Below, in pieces: positions 37,000-46,837 of a DNA stretch of 64,000 nucleotides. The notes below the pieces were generated by a model, which was given only the letters and a program-made list of their open reading frames with translations, searched no databases and was not told the origin of the DNA. This stretch comes from Gammaproteobacteria bacterium (ex Lamellibrachia satsuma) (GTDB lineage Bacteria; Pseudomonadota; Gammaproteobacteria; Chromatiales; Chromatiaceae): assembly GCA_019623805.1 (NCBI GenBank), contig CP053680.1, positions 1-64,000 on the forward strand, in the 5' to 3' direction. The translations under genes were made by a program, and so were the position numbers. Positions within the stretch are counted from its first letter, which is position 1. The number at the start of each line of letters is the position of its first letter.

Positions 37000-38112
37000 A
37001 TGCCGCTACCGCTGGACACACTGCTTTTCTGGGCCGGTCTGGGCCTGTTGATCGTTGGCCTGTTCATCTTCGTCACAGGAAAAACCGCCTCTGAGGACGA
37101 AAAGAGCCAGAGCAACCGCTTTGAGGCCTTCGGCATCAAGATTGATGTCAATAACCCCTCTCTGATTCTGATCATCCTGGGGGTGGTGATGATGCTGGCA
37201 CCCAGGATACTGCCGCAACAAACAGCGGACCTGGCCCCACCTGGAACTACAGCCAGTTCAATCCCGCCACCCTCCTCCACGCAGGTTTTACCTAAACAGG
37301 AGAGTTTCCCTGCCAAACCCGAAATCACCCAGCAGGAGAGCGCCATTCCGCCCGTTCAGCCAATAAAGAAAAATTCTCCAAAACTGAAGCCTGAGCCTGT
37401 AGCCACCCCGACTGCCTCAGCCACACAACCCATAGCTCCCCCGGTGCCGCAGGCGACAACCCAACAGATATCCAAGCCACCGGCAAAAGTCATCGAGAAG
37501 CAGATATCCAAACCCCCGGTAAAAATCACCAAGAAACAGATCCTTAAACCTGCACCTGTGCTCACTCAACCGCAACCACCGGAACCACTCGCCAAGACTG
37601 CCGAGACACTGGTTTTGGCCCCGAGCACAGTCAGTAAACCCATCCAAGCACCGGCCAAACCCAGCCTGACAGTACTGGTGCAGGCCGATGCCGACAGGCG
37701 GGTGGGCATAGATAAATCAGCCATTGATTTCGGCAGGCAGGTCTCGGCAGAATTGATCAACATTGCCGAGGATATTTTTGGCAATGAAGCAGAGATCAAG
37801 CAGCAAGAGGTAAAAACGCTCCGCCAAATACTGAAAAAAACGGATCAACCCTACCTGGCACTCTGTCGACAGGTTGGAGCCGAACGGCTCCTGCTGGCAG
37901 ACCTGGAGATCCCATTCGCCTTGTCCGATATTGATTCAGCCTACTGGCCGGATCTTCGGCTCAATCTGGTTGACTGCGACACAGGCCGTAAGAAAAAGAA
38001 AATCAAAAACCACCTCAACCCGACTGTTCGGGATCGCTTTCCCTTCCAACAGGCCATCAAGGAAGTCGCTGCAAACTTCCTTGATGATTATCGTCATCTG
38101 GTCGTGAAGTAA
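37000..38112 (+). CDS. Unknown membrane-anchored protein with proline-rich linker
   Basis: A 370-residue protein with GAGGGAACCTG before the ATG. Two transmembrane helices lie at about residues 8-27 and 52-70. A long Pro/Thr/Lys-rich linker (about 75-215) contains repeated QISKPP(A/V)K units. A folded C-terminal domain of about 150 residues (SLTVLVQADADRRVGIDKSA, then RQVGAERLLLADLEIPF) follows. The overall layout resembles envelope-spanning proteins, but I recognise no family for the C-terminal domain. It is followed by a convergent small membrane-protein gene. Confidence 0.6.
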   Translation: MPLPLDTLLFWAGLGLLIVGLFIFVTGKTASEDEKSQSNRFEAFGIKIDVNNPSLILIILGVVMMLAPRILPQQTADLAPPGTTASSIPPPSSTQVLPKQESFPAKPEITQQESAIPPVQPIKKNSPKLKPEPVATPTASATQPIAPPVPQATTQQISKPPAKVIEKQISKPPVKITKKQILKPAPVLTQPQPPEPLAKTAETLVLAPSTVSKPIQAPAKPSLTVLVQADADRRVGIDKSAIDFGRQVSAELINIAEDIFGNEAEIKQQEVKTLRQILKKTDQPYLALCRQVGAERLLLADLEIPFALSDIDSAYWPDLRLNLVDCDTGRKKKKIKNHLNPTVRDRFPFQQAIKEVAANFLDDYRHLVVK

Positions 38113-38175
38113 TGTATTAAAAACCAACCGCCGGAATCGTCCATTCCCTGGAAGTCATAGAAAGATAGTCGGACA

Positions 38176-38490
38176 TTATGCAAAAAAAGCAAAACCAAGG
38201 ATAACCAGCCCCATAAAAAGCAGCATCCCGGAAGACTGTTTCCAGAGCGCATAATTCAAGTTTTGAGCATTTGTATTGGCCATGAGAAAAGAGAGCAGAC
38301 TGGTAAAAAGCAACACACCACCAGAGACATAGCCAATAATCACCATATATTCGGCCTTGATCCGAGATGAGCCGGCTACACCACTACCGATGGTCTCAAA
38401 CTTATTGGCAAACGCAGGCTCAAACAGCAGAAAAGCCGCCAACATCAGTAGAATAAGCTGGGTGGATCGAAAAAAGCTGGGGTTCATCAT
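38176..38490 (-). CDS. Small membrane protein of unknown function (104 aa)
   Basis: The start ATG follows AGGATAA. The N-terminal hydrophobic segment (LILLMLAAFLLFEPAFANKF) looks like a cleavable signal peptide. Two further helices are at about 50-70 and 83-103. No cysteine, heme or metal motif is visible. The gene is convergent with the preceding gene and divergent from thrC. Confidence 0.6.
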   Translation of the reverse strand: MMNPSFFRSTQLILLMLAAFLLFEPAFANKFETIGSGVAGSSRIKAEYMVIIGYVSGGVLLFTSLLSFLMANTNAQNLNYALWKQSSGMLLFMGLVILGFAFFA

Positions 38491-38728
38491 TTATCCTGCA
38501 TAATCTGGCATAAGCGCCTGCTCTAATGAATATAGCGACCGCTACCCTCCATTTCTGAAGCCGATAATTGCAATGGGATCAGCACCATTCCTGCACCATG
38601 CCCGGTTACCGTAAACACCCGCTATTCGATCAAATCGACTGCCGAGTCCGTCAGAAACCGAGATGATGATTTCCAATGGCTGCCTCGGGTATAATTCTGC
38701 CCCTCGTGACCATTGCGCCAGGCTAACC

Positions 38729-40198
38729 ATGAACTTCATCGAAACACGCGGCAACGACGGCCAACACCCGGCAGAGGTGAGCTTTTCTGCTGCCATCCTC
38801 AGCCCCATGTCCTCTTTTGGCGGGATCTACGTCCCGGAGACGTTACCTCAACTGAGCATTCCATTTCTGGAAAAACACCTCGATGCCGACTATAAGACTT
38901 TGGCTCGGGCTGTTTTGGGGGCCTTTGAGATCGATATCGATCCGGCGGTCATCGACAAGGCGCTAGCGACCTATGACGATTTTGACGATAGTAATAACCC
39001 CGTTCCGGTAATCAAGGTCGGGGATAGACTCTTCGTCAGCGAGCTTTACCACGGGCCGACCCGCGCTTTTAAAGATATGGCGCTACAACCCTTCGGCGTA
39101 GTGCTTTCCGATCTGGCGCAGAAGCGCGGAGAGCACTATCTGATCCTGGCGGCCACCAGTGGCGACACAGGTCCCGCCGCCCTGGAGACCTTCAAGAACA
39201 AGCCCAACGTCAAGGTTGCCTGCCTCTATCCCGACGGCGGCACCTCAGATGTCCAGCGACTGCAGATGGTCACCGAGAATGCGCCCAATCTTAAGGTCAT
39301 CGGCATCAAGGGAGATTTCGACGATGCCCAGAATGCGCTGAAACTACTGCTTGGTTCGACCAGCTTCAGGGACAAGTTGCAGGAGAAAAATACCCTGCTC
39401 TCGGCCGCCAACTCGGTGAATTTCGGCCGTATCATCTTCCAGGTGATCTACCACATCCACAGCTACCTGGAACTGGTCAGGCAGGACGCCGTTGCGCTGG
39501 GAGACAAAGTCTATCTTGACGTGCCCAGCGGCAATTTCGGCAATGCGTTGGGGGGCTACTACGCCATGAAGATGGGGCTGCCGGTGGAGAAGATCCTCAT
39601 CGCCTCAAACAGCAACAATGTCCTGACCCAGCTCATCAATAACGGCAAATACGATCTGCGGGATCGTTCAGTGGTCGCCACCACCTCCCCGGCAATGGAT
39701 ATTCTGAAGTCCTCTAACATCGAGCGGATACTTTTTGATCTCTTCGGAGCGGAACGCACCAAAGCCCTGATGCAGCAACTGGACAACGAGAAACACTACG
39801 AACTCACTACGGAAGAACTCGCCCGCCTGCAGGAAATCTTCGCGGCGGATCATTGCGACGATACCGAGGGAAAAAATTACATCCAGGCTGCTTTCCAGGA
39901 TGGCTACCTGATGGATCCGCACACGGCAACCTGTTTCAAGACCCATGAGACCAGCGAGACAGAGCCGCTGGCAACCATCGTCTACTCAACTGCGGAGTGG
40001 ACCAAGTTCTCCCCCACCATCGCCAATGCCCTGACAGGTGAAGTCGACGCCCACGACCTCGATGCACTCAAATCCATTGCCAAGGAGGCCAACACGGCGA
40101 TTCCGGCACCCATCGAAGCGCTTTTCGGCAAAGAAATCACACAGAAGACTGTGATTGAAAAAGAGGATATCGAGCAGGAAGTGCTTTCGTTCCTTTAA
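38729..40198 (+). CDS. thrC: Threonine synthase
   Basis: A 489-residue PLP enzyme that converts O-phosphohomoserine to threonine. The ATG of MNFIETRGNDGQHPAEV is chosen because it matches the usual N-terminus; an earlier ATG would add 22 residues without family support. The catalytic lysine is in HGPTRAFKDMAL, and the phosphate/PLP-binding stretch is AATSGDTGPAALETFKNK. GGTSDVQRLQMVT and SGNFGNALGGYYAM are also typical of the long, yeast/E. coli-like form. It precedes a convergent symporter gene, with a bidirectional palindrome between. Confidence 0.95.
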   Translation: MNFIETRGNDGQHPAEVSFSAAILSPMSSFGGIYVPETLPQLSIPFLEKHLDADYKTLARAVLGAFEIDIDPAVIDKALATYDDFDDSNNPVPVIKVGDRLFVSELYHGPTRAFKDMALQPFGVVLSDLAQKRGEHYLILAATSGDTGPAALETFKNKPNVKVACLYPDGGTSDVQRLQMVTENAPNLKVIGIKGDFDDAQNALKLLLGSTSFRDKLQEKNTLLSAANSVNFGRIIFQVIYHIHSYLELVRQDAVALGDKVYLDVPSGNFGNALGGYYAMKMGLPVEKILIASNSNNVLTQLINNGKYDLRDRSVVATTSPAMDILKSSNIERILFDLFGAERTKALMQQLDNEKHYELTTEELARLQEIFAADHCDDTEGKNYIQAAFQDGYLMDPHTATCFKTHETSETEPLATIVYSTAEWTKFSPTIANALTGEVDAHDLDALKSIAKEANTAIPAPIEALFGKEITQKTVIEKEDIEQEVLSFL

Positions 40199-40204
40199 AA
40201 AATT

Positions 40205-40270
40205 GTAGGAGCGGCGCCCCGCCGCGATTTATCCATCTACGGAGTCATCGCGGCGAGGCGCCGCTCCTGC
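40205..40270. repeat. REP-like palindrome, likely bidirectional terminator
   Basis: GTAGGAGCGGCGCC...GCCGCGAT and ATCGCGGC...GGCGCCGCTCCTGC arms form a long GC-rich hairpin between the convergent thrC and symporter genes. This kind of palindrome is common in gammaproteobacterial intergenic DNA. Confidence 0.75.
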
Positions 40271-40275
40271 AACAT

Positions 40276-41595
40276 CTAGGCCTCAGTGGGTTCGGGGTGC
40301 GCCAGGTCGCCGGTGGAGGCCTCCACCGAACCTGCATCAGGATCATTGTAAACCGCAAAATCCAGTGCCCCTTCGCCCTTGGCGATGATGCATGAAACAG
40401 TACAGTCACCGGTCACATTGACCGCGGTACGCATCATATCCAGTAGCCTGTCGATCCCGATGATCAGGGCGATGCCCTCCACCGGCAAACCCACCTGATT
40501 GAGCACCATGGTCAGCATGACGAGTCCCACGCCGGGTACCGCTGCCGTACCAATTGAGGCAAGGGTCGCGGTCATCACCACCATCAGATAGTCACCAATA
40601 CCCAGATCGATACCATACACGTTGGCGATAAATACTGTCGCCACCCCCTGCATCATCGCAGTACCATCCATGTTAATTGTAGCGCCCAGTGGGACAGTGA
40701 AAGAGGCTACAGAATTGTCGACCCCCATGCGCTTCTCCACGGTACGCATGGTCACTGGAATCGTTGCACCGGAAGAGGCGGTGGAAAAGGCAAACGTGGC
40801 GGGATCACGCATCTTGCGCAACAGGTGCAGCGGGTTGAGCCCGGAGAAGGTGCGCAGCAGCACCGGGTAGGTGCCCAGCGCATGGATCGAAAGCGCTGCG
40901 GTCAACGTCAGAAAATAGGCCCCCAGCGGCAGAATCAGATCAATACCCTGGGTCGCAAAGGTACGGGCAAGCAAGGCAAACACACCATAGGGTGCCAGCT
41001 TCATGATGACCTCTACCATCTTCATGATAACGACATCCAGGTCATTGAAGAGGCGCAATACGTGTTTTCCCCGCTCGCCGGCCAGGGTAATGGCGATACC
41101 GAACAGGATGGCAAAGACGATGATCTGCAGCATGTTGCCCGTCGCCATCGCCTCAATGGGGTTGGAGGGCACCAGATTGATGAACACATCCGTCAGAGGG
41201 GGAGCCTCTTTGCCGGTAAACTCAACCGCCTTGTCGGCCACATCAAAACCCTCCCCCGGGCCAACAGCCACTGCCAGCGAAAGGGCGATGGTGATCGCCG
41301 CCGCCGTGGTAAAGAGATAGAACGCAATCGCCTTGACGCTCATACGTCCCAAGGTCGACATATCGCTCAGAGATGTCACGCCCCCAACCAGCGATACAAA
41401 CACCAGCGGCACCACCATCATCTTGAGGGAAGCCACGAAGATTTTACCCACCACAAGCAAAAAACCATCTATCAGATAGGTCTGCAGCAGCCCCTCCTCA
41501 CTGACAAACAGGTTCAACAAGACGCCTAAGACAGCACCTCCCAGCATGGCTATCAAAATCTTCATGGTCAGGGAGGTTTGATTTGTTTCGCTCAT
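40276..41595 (-). CDS. Dicarboxylate/amino acid:cation symporter (DAACS, GltP-like)
   Basis: A 439-residue transporter with eight hydrophobic segments. The serine-rich re-entrant loop STASSGATIPVTM, the NMDGTAMMQGVA motif and ASIGTAAVPGVGLVML identify the sodium/proton-dicarboxylate/glutamate family. The C-terminal DRLLDMMRTAVNVTGD carries substrate-binding Asp and Arg. It imports glutamate, aspartate or C4-dicarboxylates; which one cannot be decided. ATG follows ATAAGAAACC. It stands alone, upstream of a repeat-rich gap. Confidence 0.92.
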   Translation of the reverse strand: MSETNQTSLTMKILIAMLGGAVLGVLLNLFVSEEGLLQTYLIDGFLLVVGKIFVASLKMMVVPLVFVSLVGGVTSLSDMSTLGRMSVKAIAFYLFTTAAAITIALSLAVAVGPGEGFDVADKAVEFTGKEAPPLTDVFINLVPSNPIEAMATGNMLQIIVFAILFGIAITLAGERGKHVLRLFNDLDVVIMKMVEVIMKLAPYGVFALLARTFATQGIDLILPLGAYFLTLTAALSIHALGTYPVLLRTFSGLNPLHLLRKMRDPATFAFSTASSGATIPVTMRTVEKRMGVDNSVASFTVPLGATINMDGTAMMQGVATVFIANVYGIDLGIGDYLMVVMTATLASIGTAAVPGVGLVMLTMVLNQVGLPVEGIALIIGIDRLLDMMRTAVNVTGDCTVSCIIAKGEGALDFAVYNDPDAGSVEASTGDLAHPEPTEA

Positions 41596-41667
41596 GGTTT
41601 CTTATATTTCAATCAGTCGTTTTAGATGGAAAGAGAAAACAGCGGCAGTCCCGCATGTCGGATATTT

Positions 41668-41800
41668 AGGGAACCTCTGATCAATTGCCATTTCGAACGT
41701 AGTGAGAAATCTCATACCTCGAAACCTATTATGCACCCTGTAGTTTGAGATCTCTCCCTACGGTCGAGATGACAATGATCCAGTTAATCAGAGGCTCCTC
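41668..41800. repeat. MITE-like or REP-like repeat with inverted ends
   Basis: The block starts AGGGAACCTCTGATCAATTG and ends with an imperfect inverted copy (reverse complement GAGGAGCCTCTGATTAACTG). Between them two inverted segments, GAACGTAGTGAGAAATCTC and GAGATCTCTCCCTACGGTCGA, form an inner hairpin. It carries no coding potential. It could be a non-autonomous IS relative or a folded REP element. Part of it recurs at 36832-36868. Confidence 0.5.
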
Positions 41801-41863
41801 AGCCAATAGATTCCAAGCGTGTACTCATTGCCTCAAAAGTGACGGGGGAATCACAATATAGGA

Positions 41864-41938
41864 TTACCGATCTTTCATCCAATAAGTCACATAGACGATG
41901 AGCAGCATGAATATCAAAACAAGAAAAAAATCGAGCAT
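41864..41938 (-). CDS. Putative single-helix membrane microprotein (24 aa)
   Basis: A 24-codon frame after AGAGGGCCTGGAC. The peptide begins MLDFFLVLIFMLLIVYV and ends TYWMKDR, an almost complete transmembrane helix followed by charged residues. It lies in the same orientation as the symporter gene, about 270 bases upstream of it. Small single-helix proteins near transporters often act as accessory subunits, but this one is only inferred from codon content and hydrophobicity. Confidence 0.4.
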   Translation of the reverse strand: MLDFFLVLIFMLLIVYVTYWMKDR

Positions 41939-42110
41939 GTCCAGGCCCTCTCTTCCGGATGAGGCTATTCTAGCCCACATCACCGTCTTGTGCCGAACCA
42001 TGAACAACGACAGGACTTCAGGATGAACAGCTAAGTGCGGTAATTGTCACAACCCCCTATTATTGAGACTATTAAGCCTTGAGACTTGAATTCTTCCAAG
42101 GTGTGTCACT

Positions 42111-43274
42111 ATGCAGTACGGCCCCAGAGAGATCGTAACCCCCTTCAGACCTATTCCCCTGGACGTTCCCGAGGGGATGAAACCCAACGAATTTTTCAAC
42201 AGCACGGAAAATCTCAACGATCTGATGCACAATAATGGTCTGTTGATGAATCCGGAGAACCTGCTGCTCTACCGCAAGGCACTGGGGCACAGCAACGAGT
42301 TCGATACATCGATCATCTACAACACCTCCAAATGCATTCTCAATCCGCTAGGGCGCCCGGTACGCCGCACCCAGGTGCCAGATGACGTGAAGCATGTCTG
42401 GAACCGGATGAACCAGATCATCATTGAATATATGCTGGAGCAGTACCCCGACCCGGAGGATGCACTGATCCTGGCGGGAGAGGCGAGTCTCGATGCCACC
42501 TGGCCCCTCACCTCCCCCGGCGTCCCCAGCATCCGCATGCTGCACAATCACTTCATCGTCTTCGACAAGACCCAGCTGCGAAACGCTGAGCTGGCCGACC
42601 CCAACAACCCGAATCTCACAGATGGCGGTCAGCACAGTCTCTTCGAGTCCTATATGCACGACGTCTACCGGGAGTTCTTCAAAAATCTCGACATGAAGAT
42701 CCTGAAGCTCGTCGATGACGACTCATCCCGGATAGAATTGACCGGCTATCCTCAAGGACTTCCGAGTTGGAAAATCGATGGGGGTGCCGCAGCACTGGGT
42801 GATGTACGGTTCTGGCGCGAATACGATGTTATCCTCAAAGGCTTTATCGACTTCTATCGCACCTTTTTTACCCAGGTGTCCACTCGCAATGCACCGATAC
42901 CGAAGGATGCCCATTTCCCGGATCAGATAGAACACACACTGCTCTTCAACAATGATTTTCTGGCCACTGCAAAGAAAGTCAGGGATCACTGCATCACCGA
43001 TGCGAAATATGCCAATGCCATTCGCTGGCAGCCAGCATTCAAACAGTTGATCTACCGAAACGATGCCGGACAACTGATCGTCACCATCAGTCAGAACTCG
43101 ATCGGCAATGCCATCACTGAATTGCTGGGGGTGGTCGTCAAACGTGCACCGGATGCTGCAGTCTATGAGGAGAAAGAGCCAAAACTGATAGAGAGGTTAC
43201 TCGAAGTACGCCGGCGCCTCATCGAGGCCGATCTGGGAGACGGTATCGAAACAAAATACTGGCCTAAAGAATGA
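42111..43274 (+). CDS. Conserved-looking hypothetical protein, first of an overlapping pair (387 aa)
   Basis: I do not recognise a family. The start follows AAGGTGTGTCACT. The protein is soluble, with no signal or membrane segment. A PGVPSIRMLHNHFIVFD segment near residue 145 is histidine-rich and could be catalytic or metal binding. A C-terminal mixed alpha/beta region runs from about 250 to 370. It overlaps the next gene by four bases (ATGA), so the two proteins probably work together. The pair lies between a symporter gene and dut. Confidence 0.65.
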   Translation: MQYGPREIVTPFRPIPLDVPEGMKPNEFFNSTENLNDLMHNNGLLMNPENLLLYRKALGHSNEFDTSIIYNTSKCILNPLGRPVRRTQVPDDVKHVWNRMNQIIIEYMLEQYPDPEDALILAGEASLDATWPLTSPGVPSIRMLHNHFIVFDKTQLRNAELADPNNPNLTDGGQHSLFESYMHDVYREFFKNLDMKILKLVDDDSSRIELTGYPQGLPSWKIDGGAAALGDVRFWREYDVILKGFIDFYRTFFTQVSTRNAPIPKDAHFPDQIEHTLLFNNDFLATAKKVRDHCITDAKYANAIRWQPAFKQLIYRNDAGQLIVTISQNSIGNAITELLGVVVKRAPDAAVYEEKEPKLIERLLEVRRRLIEADLGDGIETKYWPKE

Positions 43275-44140
43275 CACTATTTAAGCGACTGCAACATCTA
43301 CTGAAAGAGCGCCAATCCAACCGAATCAGGGAAAGAGCCGATGCAGAACGAGTCGCCAGGGCAATAGAGTCCGTCGTTGAGGGAACCAACCCAAAGTTGC
43401 GCGGTGTAAGCAGCTATCTGAAGCAGCTGCAAAATCCCGTCCATGACCTGCTCGGCAGGATAGACGATCTGGTATCGCCCCTGCCCCAAGCTATCACTGT
43501 CAACCAGCGCAGTTTTAACGAAAACGACCTGATCAACGCCCTGTTCTCAAACAGTGAGCAGGTCCAGCAACTCTTCAGCCAAAACCGTGCCCTGCACCAT
43601 TATTTCAATGCAAAGGATAACCTTGGCCGCACCGATGCTTTCACCCTGGTTTTTGTGGCCTGCAAAGAGAAAACCATCCTTGGAACAGAGAGACGGGGGG
43701 AGATGCTACTGAGAGATGTACAGCAAACTGCCGTGGTCTTTTCCGATCATCAGCTTTTGGCGCCTGAGCCGACCGAAGAGGCTGTTCGCACCACATTGAA
43801 GTGGACACTGCTCGAAAACATCACAAAGTACGTCAAAGAGCAGATATCCCACCTGAAGCATGCTTTAAGTGAAGAGGAGAAGCAGGCCGCCGCACTGAAC
43901 CCGGAACAGAATCCAAATAATCCGGAAGTCTATCTCAAGGCCCTGATCGAACAGTTGCAGCACCCTGATGAACTCATACGGATGCACACCACATCCCTAC
44001 GCATCAGCCGAATGGGCATAAAACTGCCCCTCGACTCAACCTCAGAAGCAAACCAGGTCACGCTGTTCGAGACCGCGATTGGCTCAGGCCAACCCAAAGC
44101 TGTTGTTATCGTCCATTTTATACGTGATGAAATGGGGTAA
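43271..44140 (+). CDS. Hypothetical protein, second of an overlapping pair (289 aa)
   Basis: A soluble, largely helical protein starting MTLFKRLQHLLKERQSNRIR, highly charged at the N-terminus (a possible coiled coil at residues 5-35). The central region (NRALHHYFNAKDNLGRTDAF, then LVFVACKEKTILGTERRG) looks like a folded domain, with an EEKQAAALNPEQNPNNPEVY linker before the C-terminal part. No family was recognised. It is translationally coupled to the gene before it and convergent with dut. Confidence 0.65.
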   Translation: MTLFKRLQHLLKERQSNRIRERADAERVARAIESVVEGTNPKLRGVSSYLKQLQNPVHDLLGRIDDLVSPLPQAITVNQRSFNENDLINALFSNSEQVQQLFSQNRALHHYFNAKDNLGRTDAFTLVFVACKEKTILGTERRGEMLLRDVQQTAVVFSDHQLLAPEPTEEAVRTTLKWTLLENITKYVKEQISHLKHALSEEEKQAAALNPEQNPNNPEVYLKALIEQLQHPDELIRMHTTSLRISRMGIKLPLDSTSEANQVTLFETAIGSGQPKAVVIVHFIRDEMG

Positions 44141-44150
44141 ACCGGGCACA

Positions 44151-44765
44151 CTACCCTGCCGGATAGACCTGCTCCAACCGCTGATAGAGCGCTTCGCTGA
44201 ATGAGGCACTGTCCGGATCCAGCTCTGAGAGGATTTCGGCAAGATATTCGTTATCCTCCCGCCCATTCCAGATTTTTATGTAACTACCCTCTTTATAACC
44301 GTGATCCTGACGAAAAAAATTGAGCACATTCTTGCCCACGTAGGTCTTGAATAGATGATCGAAATTCATCTCCCCTAATCCCATCATGGCCGCGAACAGG
44401 GTGATGTCAGCAGACTGGGTACGGATCGTCTCCTGTGCCATCTGTTCAATCGATTCACGAAAATCATCGCCCCCTGCCGGTCGGGAAAGCCCAGCGAGTG
44501 CTGCCTCCATCGCATCCTCCATCGAATCATGCCGTATCAGCAGATCGCTCAAGGCAAAGTGCCAGATATCCACAATCTCCAGATGCACCTGCTCCATATC
44601 CGGCTTCTGATGCTTCCACCACTTCCAGCCATAATGGTCCAACATCTCAGCACATTCGGTCCAGATCGCTCGATACCAGGGATAACCCGCCGATCGCCAA
44701 TCGCTGTTGACCTTGGTATTCATGGCATCCTGCAGTTCAAGCATGGTGAGAATTTTCTGTTTCAT
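44151..44765 (-). CDS. dut: dUTP diphosphatase, all-alpha (dimeric) type
   Basis: A 204-residue enzyme of the dimeric MazG/all-alpha dUTPase superfamily. It hydrolyses dUTP to dUMP and pyrophosphate, protecting DNA from uracil. The metal-binding glutamates are in TECAEMLDHYGWKWWK, and ELVD-type residues are in VHLEIVDIWHFALSDLL. The C-terminal half continues with GEMNFDHLFKTYVGKNVLN and DNEYLAEILSELD. It does not resemble the trimeric beta-rich dUTPase of most bacteria. It faces the unknown pair, with 10 bases between the ends. Confidence 0.88.
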   Translation of the reverse strand: MKQKILTMLELQDAMNTKVNSDWRSAGYPWYRAIWTECAEMLDHYGWKWWKHQKPDMEQVHLEIVDIWHFALSDLLIRHDSMEDAMEAALAGLSRPAGGDDFRESIEQMAQETIRTQSADITLFAAMMGLGEMNFDHLFKTYVGKNVLNFFRQDHGYKEGSYIKIWNGREDNEYLAEILSELDPDSASFSEALYQRLEQVYPAG

Positions 44766-45043
44766 CGTGTGGTAATTTTCCTGGTAGTACGGGCAGATGA
44801 GTATTGTTCACGAAATCAATAGCTGATTCCCGGCACTATCATAAGTTTTCATTTGGGGAAATTGAACCCGATAGAGAGGGTTTCCTCCCAAAAGAGGCTT
44901 GATACTCGGCAGTATGACTGCACAGGACCTGCAATTCGAACCTGTCCCGAAGAACCCCGCAAAAACGCAGTCTAGCAAGAAACTGACAGACCCTTGTTTG
45001 TTGAAGGGTTTCTTTTCTGCGCATGGTATATGCTGAGATAACA

Positions 45044-45165
45044 TGTAGGATGTGGTGACGACTGCATGGATGCAAGAGGTAGAGCAACGCATGGAGCAGT
45101 TGCCGAGTAAAACGAACCGCATCAATCGTGAAAGATGCGTAGTGCTACGCTCAGCACATCCTGCA
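45044..45165. repeat. REP-like inverted repeat pair in the dut/MscS gap
   Basis: TGTAGGATGTGGTGACG on one side and GCTACGCTCAGCACATCCTGCA on the other are inverted relatives of one repeat unit (TGCAGGATGTGCTGAGCGTAGC). They lie in the 460-base gap between dut and the MscS gene. The same gap contains a small hairpin with a T-rich tail (ACCCTT/AAGGGT near 44991-45015) that could be an orphan terminator. No gene is convincing there. Confidence 0.55.
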
Positions 45166-46543
45166 ATTCCATGTTTTCCGCACTTTCGTGGGGTAGCTGA
45201 ATAGTTACGTTAAAGGTTAAGAATAATGAAACTAAACCTGCTGTCTTCCAATCTGAAGCCAATGCTGTTCTACATGTTAGCCTTGATGTGCAGTGCATTC
45301 CCGGCCTACTCAGCAGCCGATGGCACGCCTCCTTCAGTCAAGGAAATCCTGGACTCACAGGCAGAAGCGGAAACATCCGGCAAGCAGGCGAATTCACCGG
45401 ATATCCCTCATGATAAGTTCAACCGAGGCTCGCCACAGGGCACCGTCAAAGGCATAGCCGCGGCCTTCGACAACTATAACTTTGAGTTGGCCACTCAATT
45501 TATGGATTTTCGCAACCTCCCTGCGGGCATTGTGGACGACCATCAGGAGCTGGCGCGGAAGCTGCAAATCATTGCCAACCGAACCATCTGGGTGGATATG
45601 GAACGGATCAGTAATAATCCCAAGGGGGATCTAGACGACGAGCTGCCAAAATACCGCGAGTATATTGCCACGCTGGACACCCCCGATGGACAGATCCCCA
45701 TCCTGTTGCAAAAGATACCACGTGAAAAAGGGGTCTATGTCTGGAAAGTCTCCAACAAGACCGTTGCCCAAATACCGAGGCTCTACAAATACTACGGGCA
45801 TGGAAAGGTTGGAGACTGGTTTTCCAGGCAACTTCCCTCTTTCCATTTTCTCAACATGCATCTTTGGCAATGGGTCATGTTGTTGATCATCGTCACCATC
45901 GCCTACTTCACCGCCTGGGGGATAACTGCCGGACTGAATCTCGTATTTTGGCGCACGGACTCCCCTATCCATACAAGGCGAAGACATTTTGTTGCGCGGC
46001 CTGGTCGTTTCCTCCTGATGGTCCTGATTGTTCGCTCACTTTTTGATTACATCCATCCATCGCTGCAGGCACGGGCAATCTATGATGCCGGCACTCTTAT
46101 GATTATTGCAGTCGCCTGGATCACAGCAGGCGTGATTGGTCTGGCTTTTGGGCACCTCGGCGATCGTATGCAGGCAAGCGGCAGTAACAACGCCTCTTTA
46201 TTGCTGCGGCCTGCCACAACTGCTGTCAAGGTCACTGTCTTTCTCTTTGCTGTAATCATCTGGCTCGACAATATGGGTTTCGAGGTCACTACCCTGGTAG
46301 CCGGATTGGGTGTCGGCAGTATCGCCGTCGCACTGGCCTCCAAACGCTCGCTCGAAAACCTGATCGGTGCTATCACCCTTTATACCGCACAACCGGTAAA
46401 AGTCGGCAACTTCTGTAAATTTGGGACCACTGTGGGCACCATCGAAGAAGTCGGACTGCGATCCACCAAGATACGTACCTTGACGTGGTCCAATGGACAG
46501 GTACACCCCAGTTAAGCATCATTGACTTAACTGAGGTAGAAAA

Positions 46544-46837
46544 ATGAAAGAACGAAAGAAATATTCGAAGGAATTCAAGCTAGACGCGGTCAGTCTGGTT
46601 CTTGAGCAGGAATATACTCGAAGGGAAGCAGCAAACAGTCTGGGCATCAATGCCCAAATGCTGGGGCGCTGGGTGAAAGAACATCAGGCAGAAGATGGGC
46701 AGGCATTTCGAGGCAATGGCAAGTTGAGTTCTGAACAGGAAGAAATCAGGAAGCTCAAGGCTCAGGTTAAACGCCTTGAGATGGAGAAAGAAATCTTAAA
46801 AAAAGCAACGGTATTCTTTGCAGCAGAAACGAAGTGA
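46544..46837 (+). CDS. IS3-family transposase OrfA
   Basis: A 97-residue protein with a helix-turn-helix ([22 protein letters not shown]) and a leucine-zipper-like C-terminus ([21 protein letters not shown]). Near its end the mRNA contains the A-rich slippery run TTAAAAAAAGC, which suits -1 frameshifting into OrfB. It overlaps OrfB by four bases (GTGA). Confidence 0.92.
   Translation: MKERKKYSKEFKLDAVSLVLEQEYTRREAANSLGINAQMLGRWVKEHQAEDGQAFRGNGKLSSEQEEIRKLKAQVKRLEMEKEILKKATVFFAAETK

Noticed and set aside
44808..45125. Minus-strand frame of about 105 codons in the dut/MscS gap
   Set aside because: No ribosome binding site, no family features, and it overlaps a REP-like repeat pair.
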